This document shows positions 10,740 to 18,732 of a stretch of DNA of 64,000 nucleotides, in pieces. The DNA is taken from positions 92,499-156,498 of the forward strand of contig NZ_VWVV01000015.1 of NCBI RefSeq assembly GCF_009830945.1, given 5' to 3'. A program made the position numbers and the translations under genes. The DNA comes from Nocardiopsis sp. FR4 (GTDB taxonomy: Bacteria; Actinomycetota; Actinomycetes; Streptosporangiales; Streptosporangiaceae). Within the stretch, counting starts at the first letter, position 1. The number at the start of each line of letters is the position of its first letter. The notes beneath the pieces are model-generated. The model had not been told where the DNA came from and searched no databases. It saw only the letters and a list, made by a program, of their open reading frames with translations.

Positions 10740-10898
10740 GACCTGCGTCCCCGCACCGGGAAACGGTGGGAGAGATCACTGCCGACGGTACGCGCCGCTC
10801 GGGCGCGCCGCCGCCGTCACGGCGGAGGCGTGTCGCCTCAGACCCGGAGCCCGGGACGCGGCGCCGACCGGGGTCGGGGGCAATGCGAACCTAGAGGT

Positions 10899-12164
10899 GT
10901 GAACACCGAATCCCACCAGTCCCAGGACGACCAGGACAGGACCCCGGTTCCGGCAGGTACGGCGGCCGCGGGCGCGTCGGCCGAGGAGGAGCGGATCCGC
11001 GCCGAGACAGTGCGGCGCCTGGAGCGCTCCATGGGCGTGCTCGGCACCGCGGCCGTGTCCCGTATGGAGCAGCGCCTGGGCTGGTTCCGCCGCATGTCGG
11101 CGGAGGACCGCTCGTGGATCGGCCTGGTAGCCCAGTCCGGGGTGGCGGCCTTCGTCGACTGGTTCCGCAACCCGGTGCGCGGGCGCCCGGCCATCACCGT
11201 CGAGGTCTTCGGCACCGCACCGCGCGAGCTCACCCGCTCGGTCTCCCTCCAGCAGACCGTCGACATGATCCGCGTGGTCATCGACGTGGTCGAGGGGCAG
11301 GTGGAGGAGCTGGCCGCGCCCGGCGGCGCCCAGCAGCTGCGCGAGGCCGTGCTGCGCTACACGCGCGAGGTGGCCTTCAGCTCCGCGAAGGTCTACGCGC
11401 GCGCGGCCGAGGCGCGGGGCGCCTGGGACGCCCGCCTGGAGGCCCTCATCGTCGACGCCCTGCTGCACGGCGACCACGAGGACGGTCTCCAGACCTGGGG
11501 GTCGGCCCTGGGCTGGTCGCACACCCCGGTCATCGCGGTGGCCGGCGAGGCGGGTGAGTCCGACGGCGGCAAGGTCCTGGACGACCTGCGCTCGGCCGCG
11601 CGCCGCCTCGGCCACGACGTGCTCGCCGGTATGCAGGGCACGCGCGTGGTCGTCGTGGTGGGCGTGGGCGGGCGTTACCCGGCCGAGGAGCTGCCCGGGG
11701 CCGCGGCCGAACCGCTCGCCGGGCTCTTCGGCCCCGGCCCGGTGGTGGTGGGCCCGGCCGTCGCCGACCTGAACGCCGCCGGGGCCTCGGCCCGGGCCGC
11801 GGTCAACGGGCTGCGCGCCGCCGTGGCCTGGCCGGACGCCCCCCGCCCGGTGCTCGCCGAGGACCTGCTCCCCGAGCGGGCGCTGCAGGGTGAGGCCGAG
11901 GCCCGCCGCCAGCTGGTGGAGGAGGTCTACGTCCCCCTGCTGGGCGCGGGCTCCCCCCTGCTGGACACCCTCTCGGTCTACCTGGAGCACGCCTCGTCCC
12001 TGGAGGCCACCGCCAGGATGCTCTTCGTGCACCCCAACACGGTCCGCTACCGGCTCAGCCGGATCGCCGAGCTCACCGGCCGCGTCCCCTCCGACGGGCG
12101 CGGGTCCTTCGTCCTGCGGGTGGCGATCGCCCTGGGACGCCTCTCCGGAACCGGTGAGGGTTGA
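10899..12164 (+). CDS. fasR: PucR-family regulator, FasR-like activator of fatty-acid synthesis
   Basis: A 421-residue transcription factor whose C-terminal HTH (TARMLFVHPNTVRYRLSRIAELTGR) is the PucR/CdaR HTH_30 type. Upstream is a GGDEF-like central domain typical of the family, and residues about 30-150 form the N-terminal sensing part. It is divergent from fabD, and the intergenic region contains one strong inverted repeat. FasR, known from Streptomyces, belongs to this family, is genetically linked to fabDHPF and activates it; assignment here rests on that synteny. The GTG at 10899 (VNTESHQ) is chosen because upstream codons overlap the promoter region. It has AGAGG only one base away, so a leaderless transcript is possible. 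Effectors are unknown from sequence. Confidence 0.85.
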   Translation: MNTESHQSQDDQDRTPVPAGTAAAGASAEEERIRAETVRRLERSMGVLGTAAVSRMEQRLGWFRRMSAEDRSWIGLVAQSGVAAFVDWFRNPVRGRPAITVEVFGTAPRELTRSVSLQQTVDMIRVVIDVVEGQVEELAAPGGAQQLREAVLRYTREVAFSSAKVYARAAEARGAWDARLEALIVDALLHGDHEDGLQTWGSALGWSHTPVIAVAGEAGESDGGKVLDDLRSAARRLGHDVLAGMQGTRVVVVVGVGGRYPAEELPGAAAEPLAGLFGPGPVVVGPAVADLNAAGASARAAVNGLRAAVAWPDAPRPVLAEDLLPERALQGEAEARRQLVEEVYVPLLGAGSPLLDTLSVYLEHASSLEATARMLFVHPNTVRYRLSRIAELTGRVPSDGRGSFVLRVAIALGRLSGTGEG

Positions 12165-12402
12165 GCCGCCGCAGGTGGGAACCCGTGCCGTAACCTGATC
12201 GTTGCCTGTCATGTCTGGGCACTTATGGAAGTTTCACCAGCACCGGGTATGTCAGTAACTGCTCGTGTGCGCCCGGAGACCGCACGAAAAGGGATAGCTT
12301 TGTAGTGGGCGGATGGCCGATGGGACCGGCGAGGCTGGAGTGTCACTCCTGGGCGCGGGTCCCCGCACCGCCCCGTCACGACGTTCTTGGGGGGTCAACG
12401 CT

Positions 12403-13494
12403 GTGGTCGAGCGACCGAGGGCCGTTTCCCGGTTCTTCCGTCAGTCGGGAGAGCTCTCCCGCCAAGTGAGGGATTTCGTTCTTCAACCCACCCAGGAGGG
12501 GGAGCTGCGCAGGCGGGCGCTGTTCTGGATCCCCGCCCCGCTGCCCCTGCTGGGGCTGCTCTACCTCCTGGTCGGCGGCAGCCTCTCCGCCTCGGGGTGG
12601 ACCATCCTCCTGGCCTCCAGCGTGGGCGTGGGGACGCTGCTGCTGGCCCTGGTGGTCCAGCCCACCCCGCTGCCCGAGGGCCTGGCGCCGCCGGTGTCCG
12701 CGCGCCGCTCGCTGCACCGCTTCCGCCAGTTCACCCAGCTGCGGATCTCCCTCGCCCTGGTGACGGTGGTGATCGGCGCGGCCGCGTCGGTGGCGGGCGG
12801 CGGCATGTACCCGCTCTTCGCCGCCCTGGCGCTGGCCTGGCCGCAGCTGCTGCTGGCCATGCCCACCTTCTTCACCATCACCAGGGCCCGCAGGGCCATG
12901 GAGGCATGGGGCACCACCGCCTACCTGTGGCACGCCCTCTCCCGTCCGGCCGACGTGACCTGGCCGATCGCCACCCCGCTGGCCGCGGCCTGGCGCTCCT
13001 GGCGCGCCGAGAACGCCAGGCAGGACCAGCGCGCGCAGGAGGAGGAGCAGGCCTGGAAACGGGCCGTGCGCGAGGAGAGCACCCGCACGGGTGAGGACGC
13101 CTCCTCCGCCGAGGACGACGAGCGCACCCGCCCGCTGCGGCCGGTGGCCGAGGAGGCGGTCGACCAGGAGGCCACCGACGTGCTCCCGCACCTGGGCTCG
13201 AAGGAGCCGTCCGAGCGGGACGGGGGGGAGCGGCCGACCGAGGTCCTGCCGAAGCTGGGGACGGTTCCGCCGCAGACCAGGACGACCCGGGTGCTCCCGC
13301 ACCTGGGCGGCGCGGAGGAGGACGGGGACGCCGACGCCTCCGAGACCGGGCCCTCCGCCTCCGCCGACGCCGGCCGGGGGACGGTGAACCGGGCCCGCTC
13401 CCTCCTGAGCCAGGGCAGCGGTGCCCTGGGGCTGGCGGCGCGCCGGACCCGGCGCGGCGTGCAGTCCGTTCGCCGCCCCCACCCCAGGCGCTGA
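12403..13494 (+). CDS. Integral membrane protein with repeated acidic cytoplasmic tail
   Basis: About 363 residues from a GTG with GGGGGG eight bases upstream. The N-terminal 30 residues are polar and basic. Hydrophobic segments follow: ALFWIPAPLPLLGLLYLLVGG, then TILLASSVGVGTLLLALVV, then a long stretch spanning LVTVVIGAAASVAGGG and YPLFAALALAWPQLLLAMP. About four membrane passes are therefore likely. The C-terminal 160 residues are charged and disordered. They contain three near-identical motifs, TDVLPHLG, TEVLPKLG and TRVLPHLG, each within acidic linkers, which suggests a multivalent short linear binding motif. The partner and function are unknown. It stands alone between the FasR-like gene and the convergent PhoD-like gene. 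Confidence 0.75.
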   Translation: MVERPRAVSRFFRQSGELSRQVRDFVLQPTQEGELRRRALFWIPAPLPLLGLLYLLVGGSLSASGWTILLASSVGVGTLLLALVVQPTPLPEGLAPPVSARRSLHRFRQFTQLRISLALVTVVIGAAASVAGGGMYPLFAALALAWPQLLLAMPTFFTITRARRAMEAWGTTAYLWHALSRPADVTWPIATPLAAAWRSWRAENARQDQRAQEEEQAWKRAVREESTRTGEDASSAEDDERTRPLRPVAEEAVDQEATDVLPHLGSKEPSERDGGERPTEVLPKLGTVPPQTRTTRVLPHLGGAEEDGDADASETGPSASADAGRGTVNRARSLLSQGSGALGLAARRTRRGVQSVRRPHPRR

Positions 13495-13519
13495 CCCGCC
13501 AGGTGCGGCACCGGGGTCC

Positions 13520-15169
13520 TCAGACCCTGGTACGCAGGCGTACCGCCGGCGGGGTGTCCGCCCCGCTGGCCGGGCAGTGGTACCAGGCGGCGCGGGCCTC
13601 GCGGCCCTCGAAGCCGACCTCGCCGATGGTGTTGCCGAAGTAGGGCCCCTCTTCCACCCGCCAGCGCGGCGCGGGCGGCCGCACCCCGGCGAGCCGGGAC
13701 AGCACCCGTCCGACCAGGCGCAGCGGCCAGCTCACGGACAGGTGGACCATCCGGCGCATGGTCGTCGGTGCCTGGTTGCACAGGGGCGAGGAGACCAGCT
13801 GCGTGACCCGGCTCGTGCCGCCCCCGGTCCGGTACCGGGCCCGTGCCAGGTAGGAGAAGTGGACGTCGCCGCTCAGGAACAGCACCGTGGCCGGAGCCGG
13901 TCCGCGCTCGCCCCGGGAGACCCGCGCCACCGTGTCGAGGAGGCGCTCGAAGGAGTACCGGAACGCGGCCCAGTGCTCCAGGTCGATCTCCTGGCGCAGC
14001 CGCTCCGCGGGCCCGCGCGCCCACCGGCCCCAGGCGCCCGCGCACACCGCCTCGTTCCACGCCTCCAGGTCGTGGACCGCCGGGGGCAACAGGACCGGGA
14101 CGGTGGAGGCGACGACCAGGTGGTCGGGTCCGCCGGTCAGGTGCTCGTCCAGCCAGGCGTGTCCCCGCGGGCCCAGGATCGACCGGGACCCGTCGGAGGG
14201 GTCGTCCTCGTCCAGGGCGCGGGAACAGCGGGTGTCGGCCACCAGGACCCGTACGCCGCCGAAGTCGTGGCGTTGGCCCCACTGGTAGGAGGACGGTTCG
14301 CTGTGCGCCCGCCATGCGAAGGCGTCGACCTCCTCCGCGGCGTCGCCCCCGGCCGCGCGCACGGCTTTCCACAGGGGGTCCCCCTCCCGTTCCCCGGGAG
14401 AGAGGTTGCCCAGGTGCTGGTAGACCCAGTAGGAGCCCAGGCCGCTGGTGATGCGCCCGCGCCACCAGGGGAGGCGTTCCATGGCGCGCCGCCACGCGGC
14501 GGAGGTGTTCCAGTCGTCGCGGATGTCGTGGTCGTCGAAGACCATCAGGGTCGGCACGGTGGACAGCAGCCACCGCACCTGGGGGTCGCTCCACGCCTGC
14601 CGGTACAGCTCGGCGTACTCGTCGTAGTGGACCACCTCGTCCGCGGGGGCCGTGTCGTCCGCCCCGCGGGCCTCGCGCAGGAAGGCGAGCATGGACTCCT
14701 GGACCTCGTCGGCGTAGACCTGGTCGCCGATGAGCAGCAGCGCCAGGTTTCCCTCGACCGGCTCGCGGGCCAGGCGCCGAGCCGTGGCGCGCAGCATGTC
14801 CGGCCCGTAGCGCACGATTCCCTCAGGGGTGTCCTCCGTGGGCGTGCGGCAGGAGCCGTACAGCAGCCGGGTGGGCGCGCCGGGGTCCACGGTCCGCACG
14901 GTGCTGGGCGGAAAGGGGCTGCCGGGCTCGGGCCAGACCCGGTCCTCGTCCAGGAACACCTCGTAGGGCAGCCGGGAGCCGGGGGCCAGGCCCTCGACGG
15001 TGCACACGGCGTAGTGGTGCCCGTGCACGGTGAAGGTCGGGGCGGTCGCCCTCGCCGCGCCTTCGACCACGACGCTCACCAGGCAGGGGGCGTCCGTCTC
15101 CACCCAGACCGTGGCCGTGGTCGGCCCCGGATGCCTGAGCAGAGGCCCCAGACGCAAAGAAGCAGTCAC
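13520..15169 (-). CDS. PhoD-like metallophosphoesterase
   Basis: A 549-residue PhoD/alkaline phosphatase D-type enzyme. An N-terminal fibronectin-like domain (about residues 1-90) precedes the calcineurin-like metal centre. That centre is marked by LLIGDQVYAD, FDDHDIRDDWN and the later SGDVHFSY, all expected metal ligands. The start is GTG 15169 with GAGGGG five bases upstream. No Tat or Sec signal is seen from this start, so unlike secreted PhoD it appears cytoplasmic. An alternative ATG at 15199 adds ten basic residues but still no clear signal peptide. The substrate is unknown; family members hydrolyse phosphodiesters or phosphomonoesters. It converges with the membrane protein gene 25 bases away and is divergent from the YjbQ-family gene. 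Confidence 0.88.
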   Translation of the reverse strand: MTASLRLGPLLRHPGPTTATVWVETDAPCLVSVVVEGAARATAPTFTVHGHHYAVCTVEGLAPGSRLPYEVFLDEDRVWPEPGSPFPPSTVRTVDPGAPTRLLYGSCRTPTEDTPEGIVRYGPDMLRATARRLAREPVEGNLALLLIGDQVYADEVQESMLAFLREARGADDTAPADEVVHYDEYAELYRQAWSDPQVRWLLSTVPTLMVFDDHDIRDDWNTSAAWRRAMERLPWWRGRITSGLGSYWVYQHLGNLSPGEREGDPLWKAVRAAGGDAAEEVDAFAWRAHSEPSSYQWGQRHDFGGVRVLVADTRCSRALDEDDPSDGSRSILGPRGHAWLDEHLTGGPDHLVVASTVPVLLPPAVHDLEAWNEAVCAGAWGRWARGPAERLRQEIDLEHWAAFRYSFERLLDTVARVSRGERGPAPATVLFLSGDVHFSYLARARYRTGGGTSRVTQLVSSPLCNQAPTTMRRMVHLSVSWPLRLVGRVLSRLAGVRPPAPRWRVEEGPYFGNTIGEVGFEGREARAAWYHCPASGADTPPAVRLRTRV

Positions 15170-15297
15170 CTTTTCCCCTCTTTTCGTCCAGGTTCGCATA
15201 CGTGGTGGACGAGTATGGTCCCTTCCGCGCCCGCGCGCCATCCACAGCCCCGACCGGGGTGGTTGCACGAGCGCCGTACCTGCGCGAAGGTGGCGCT

Positions 15298-15708
15298 ATG
15301 CGGACACAGATCCTTGAGCTGCACACCGGTGGATCAGAGAGCATCACCGACATCACCCGCGAGTGCGGCGACTTCGTCGCCGAGGCCGGCGGCGACGGGC
15401 TGCTCAACGTCTTCATCCCGCACTCGACGGCGGGTGTGGCGATCCTCGAACTCGGGGCGGGTTCCGACGACGACCTCCTCGCCTCCCTGGACGACCTCCT
15501 GCCGGCGGACGACCGCTGGCGGCACAGGCACGGCTCACGCGGCCACGGGCGCTCCCATGTGATGCCCGCCCTCATCGCGCCCCAGACCACCGTCCCCGTC
15601 GTCTCCGGAAAGCTGGAGCTGGGCACCTGGCAGTCCATCGCCGTGGTCGACCTCAACGTGGACAACCCCGACCGGCGGGTACGGCTGTCCTTCCTCTCGT
15701 CCTCCTGA
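15298..15708 (+). CDS. YjbQ/UPF0047-family protein
   Basis: A 136-residue single-domain protein with the family signatures: HSTAGVAILE in the first third, GHGRSHVMPAL with conserved histidines in the middle, and LGTWQSIAVVDL near the end. E. coli YjbQ has weak thiamine-phosphate synthase activity in vitro and the physiological role of the family is unclear, so no reaction is assigned. The ATG at 15298 is preceded by GAAGG. It is divergent from the PhoD-like gene with about 130 bases between them. Confidence 0.88.
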   Translation: MRTQILELHTGGSESITDITRECGDFVAEAGGDGLLNVFIPHSTAGVAILELGAGSDDDLLASLDDLLPADDRWRHRHGSRGHGRSHVMPALIAPQTTVPVVSGKLELGTWQSIAVVDLNVDNPDRRVRLSFLSSS

Positions 15709-15885
15709 CCCCCGGGGCGGGACAGGTTTGGCAACGCGTTGACGGAACATGCCACTAGCGTGTGAACTAGGCCATCAGCGATGGTCGCGGACCCACGTGA
15801 CGGGCGGCGAAAAGGCCCGGCATCGTTGTGACAACTGCTTCGTGCAGGCAAGATTGAGAAAAACCATCTGTGGAGGAGAACTTTC

Positions 15886-16311
15886 GTGAGCGCGACCGCG
15901 GGCCAGGCACAGAGCGAACGTGGCTTGGCTGACCGACTCGGATTCAAGCCGGGTCAGGTGGTGCAGGAATTCGGTTTCGACGACGACGTCGACGAGGGCC
16001 TGCGCGCATCCATCACCGAACTCACCGGTGAGGAGCTGGTCGACGAGGACTACGACGGAGACGTCGACGCGGCACTGCTGTGGTGGCGGGCCGACGAGGA
16101 GGAGGACCTCACCGACGCGCTGATGGACACGGTGACCACCATCGCCGACGGCGGGACCATCCTGGTGCTGACGCCCAAGGCCGGACGCGACCTGCACGTG
16201 TCGCCCAGCGACGTGGCCGAGGCCGCGAACACGTCGGGCCTCTCGCAGACCAGCGCCGTCAGCGTGGGCGCCGACTGGTCGGGCACGCGTCTGGTCGTCC
16301 CCAAGCGGTAA
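15886..16311 (+). CDS. DUF3052-family protein
   Basis: A 141-residue acidic protein with a GTG start and a strong ribosome-binding site (GGAGGAG, eight bases upstream). The central segment (DGDVDAALLWWRADEEEDL) and the C-terminal GADWSGTRLVV are characteristic of DUF3052, a family found throughout Actinobacteria. In Streptomyces it commonly neighbours a peroxiredoxin gene, as here. Biochemical function is unknown. The following gene starts 77 bases downstream and is probably co-transcribed. Confidence 0.88.
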   Translation: MSATAGQAQSERGLADRLGFKPGQVVQEFGFDDDVDEGLRASITELTGEELVDEDYDGDVDAALLWWRADEEEDLTDALMDTVTTIADGGTILVLTPKAGRDLHVSPSDVAEAANTSGLSQTSAVSVGADWSGTRLVVPKR

Positions 16312-16388
16312 CCGCACCACCCGTGCCGCGCGCCCCAGCGGAGGGCGCGCGGCGCTGAGGGGCGCCCGCCAACCGACGAAAGCGAGCC

Positions 16389-16847
16389 ATGACCGTGCCC
16401 GTGGGCGCCACCGCGCCCGACTTCACCCTCCAGGACCAGTACGGCCAGGAGGTCTCCCTGAGCGGCCTGCGCGGCCGCCCGGTGCTGCTGGTGTTCTACC
16501 CCCTCGCCTTCTCCGGCGTGTGTTCGGGGGAACTCGCCGACCTGAGTGAGAGCCACGGCGAGTTCGAGACCCTGGACACCACCGTCCTGGCGGTGTCGGT
16601 GGACTCGGTCTTCGCCCTGCGCACCTGGTCCGACCGCGAGGGCTTCCCCTTCGCCCTGCTCTCGGACTTCTGGCCGCACGGCCGCGTGGCCGAGGCCTAC
16701 GGCGTGCTCGACCCCGCGCGCGGCACCGCCCGGCGCGGCACCTTCCTGCTCGACGAGCGGGGGGTCGTGCGCTGGTCGGTCCTGACCGGTCCCGCCGAGC
16801 CGCGTGACGTGGGCGAGTACCTCAAACGGGTGTGCGAGCTCGCCTGA
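16389..16847 (+). CDS. AhpE-like peroxiredoxin
   Basis: A 152-residue thiol peroxidase of the AhpC/TSA fold that reduces peroxides through a peroxidatic Cys. The active site is the YPLAFSGVCSGEL segment (Pro, two Ser and Cys; the usual Thr of PxxxTxxC is Ser). No second Cys lies in the usual resolving position, though one Cys sits three residues from the C-terminus. That pattern fits a 1-Cys, AhpE-like enzyme. The start is ATG with a weak upstream GCGAG. Association with DUF3052 suggests one transcript. The gene ends 51 bases before tRNA-Val, the boundary of the core region. Confidence 0.9.
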   Translation: MTVPVGATAPDFTLQDQYGQEVSLSGLRGRPVLLVFYPLAFSGVCSGELADLSESHGEFETLDTTVLAVSVDSVFALRTWSDREGFPFALLSDFWPHGRVAEAYGVLDPARGTARRGTFLLDERGVVRWSVLTGPAEPRDVGEYLKRVCELA

Positions 16848-16897
16848 GCCCCAGGCGCGGGACGCCCCGCGAAGCGGTATGATCTCGTGCGACGCAC

Positions 16898-16971
16898 GGG
16901 CGCGTAGCTCAGCTGGTTAGAGCAATTGCCTTACAAGCAATAGGTCAGGGGTTCGAGTCCCTTCGCGCCCA
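16898..16971 (+). tRNA. tRNA-Val (anticodon UAC)
   Basis: A full cloverleaf is visible. The acceptor strands GGGCGCG (16898-16904) and CGCGCCC (16964-16970) pair, the D-arm contains AGCTCAGCTGGTTAGAGC, the anticodon stem is ATTGC/GCAAT around CTTACAA, and the T-arm is AGGGG TTCGAGT CCCTT. The anticodon TAC decodes valine. The encoded 3' end continues ACCT rather than ACCA. The adjoining serine recombinase gene on the other strand reads into the 3' half of this tRNA, so it marks the left edge of the integrated element. Confidence 0.95.
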
Positions 16972-18724
16972 CCTTGGACGGCTTACTAGAACCCTTGCCC
17001 AATGCAAGGGAGTCCAGAAGCGCGTCCACCGAAGACAGTACCTGGAAGCCCTCTCCATCTACGGAGGGGGCTTCGTCGCTGTTCAGGGGTGATTTGGCGC
17101 CCTCGGCGGTGCCAGCGCCCGTACGGCCATCCTGGAGGGCGTGCAGGCCGTCGAAGGGCGGGTTGAGGTCCTGGCCGGTGACCCTGTCCTCCTCGACGTA
17201 CAGGGCGCGGAAAATGGCCTGGTTAAGCATCCGCCGCTGTTCCTCGTCGCAGCGCAGGTAGAGCGCCTGGGGATTTTCCAACAGTCGCAGTGCCGCCTCG
17301 ACCAGACGTGCGGCCCCGGAGAGGTCTTCCTCGGTGTGCTCCAGGCGTGAGGTCAGACGGCGACGCCGTGCCTGGAGGTTGCGCAACTGCTCGCGGATCT
17401 TGTCGCGGTTGATCTCCGCATCGCTGGCCAGGGCGAGCAGGTTGTCCTCGGCGACGTCCACCTCTTGGAGCTGTTTGCGGAGCTGGTCGTGCAGCAGGCG
17501 TGTCGCCTCCTGCTGCTCCGCGGTCGTCTGCTCCAGGTGAGCGCGTACCTCCTCGATGAAGGCGGGTGTGAATCCCACGGTGGCGTAGTGGGCTTCGACC
17601 GCTTCCTCCAGACGCACCACGTTGATGTGTGGGGTGCGGCAGCCGCCGGTCTGGTTGGCGATGCAGAAGAAGTACATGTACTCGGTGCCGTGCCGGTTGG
17701 TGGACTTCTGGATGATCATGCGGCTGTCCACGCTGCGGGTGCGATGGCAGTCACCGCACAGGAGAGAACCCTTGAGGTAGTGGTGATGCTTACGTCGTCG
17801 TTCGTCAGCAGTCGAGCGACTGTCCGCGATGGCCTGCACCCGGTCGAACAACTCCACGTCGACCAGAGGCTCATGCCGTCCCGCGTACTCCTCGCCCTTG
17901 TAGGTGACATAGCCGATGTAGTAGCGGTCACGCAGCATCCGTGACAGCTTGCTGGTCGACACCGCCCCTGAAGGAAACCGCTGTGTGGCACGGGTGCGCA
18001 CCCCACGGTCGTACAGCTCGTCTTGTAGATCGGCCAGTGTGTAGTCATTGGTGGCGTACAGCTCGAAGGCCAGGCGGATCAGCGGCGCACGGTCAGGGTC
18101 CAGCCGTACGACGCGGACCTCGCGCCCGTCGATGAGGGTGCGCGTGTTGATGTAGCCGAGCGGCGCCTTGCCCGGGGTGCCGCCGTTGCGCGCCTTGTTC
18201 TCCATCTTGGTACTGATGTCGTCGCCGCTAATCTGCACCTGGAGCTGGTTGAACACGGCCATGATCGCCTGCATGGCCTCACCCATGTATCCCTCGCCGA
18301 AGTTCTCCTTCGCCGAGATGAGGGTGATGTCCAACTGCGCGAGCTGGGCCTTGGTGGTCAGCTCCTCCAGCACGTTCCGGAAGACACGGCTCATCGTGTA
18401 GACGATGACGTATTTGATCGGTCGACCCTGGCGCTTGAACTCCTTGACCTCGCGCATCATGCGCTGGAACTCAGGGCGCTTGGCGGTGCTGGTGGCAGAC
18501 CGTCCGGGTTCGACGTACTCCCTGATCACCTGCACACCGAGGTCGCCTGCCTTGGTGTTGGCGTGGCGGCGTTGGGTGGGGATGGAGTTGCCTTCGGGGT
18601 CGAAGTCGGCGTCGGTGTTCATCTGCTTCTTGTCCGACACCCGCAGGTAGAGGACGGCTTCGTCCACGCCCGAGAGTGGCAACGGCGGCAGGCTGATGTC
18701 CGGGGTTTCATCGAGGAAAGTCAC
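16931..18724 (-). CDS. Large serine recombinase reading into tRNA-Val
   Basis: A 597-residue site-specific recombinase. The N-terminal resolvase domain has the nucleophile Ser in YLRVSDKKQ and conserved Arg residues around MSRVFRN. A recombinase domain (GKAPLGY) follows, then a zinc ribbon (LLCGDCHR ... FFCIANQTGGC), then a long coiled coil (about residues 400-480, rich in Gln, Arg and Glu) typical of large serine integrases. The GTG start at 18724 has AAGGAG four bases upstream. That ribosome-binding site overlaps the stop codon of the tyrosine integrase, so the two appear translationally coupled. The last about 14 codons (AKGLEPLTYCL) are the antisense of the tRNA-Val 3' half, which shows that insertion fused the reading frame to tRNA sequence. 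A decayed copy of its 3' end lies at 54.6 kb. Confidence 0.92.
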   Translation of the reverse strand: MTFLDETPDISLPPLPLSGVDEAVLYLRVSDKKQMNTDADFDPEGNSIPTQRRHANTKAGDLGVQVIREYVEPGRSATSTAKRPEFQRMMREVKEFKRQGRPIKYVIVYTMSRVFRNVLEELTTKAQLAQLDITLISAKENFGEGYMGEAMQAIMAVFNQLQVQISGDDISTKMENKARNGGTPGKAPLGYINTRTLIDGREVRVVRLDPDRAPLIRLAFELYATNDYTLADLQDELYDRGVRTRATQRFPSGAVSTSKLSRMLRDRYYIGYVTYKGEEYAGRHEPLVDVELFDRVQAIADSRSTADERRRKHHHYLKGSLLCGDCHRTRSVDSRMIIQKSTNRHGTEYMYFFCIANQTGGCRTPHINVVRLEEAVEAHYATVGFTPAFIEEVRAHLEQTTAEQQEATRLLHDQLRKQLQEVDVAEDNLLALASDAEINRDKIREQLRNLQARRRRLTSRLEHTEEDLSGAARLVEAALRLLENPQALYLRCDEEQRRMLNQAIFRALYVEEDRVTGQDLNPPFDGLHALQDGRTGAGTAEGAKSPLNSDEAPSVDGEGFQVLSSVDALLDSLALGKGSSKPSKVGAKGLEPLTYCL

Positions 18725-18732
18725 TGCGCTCC

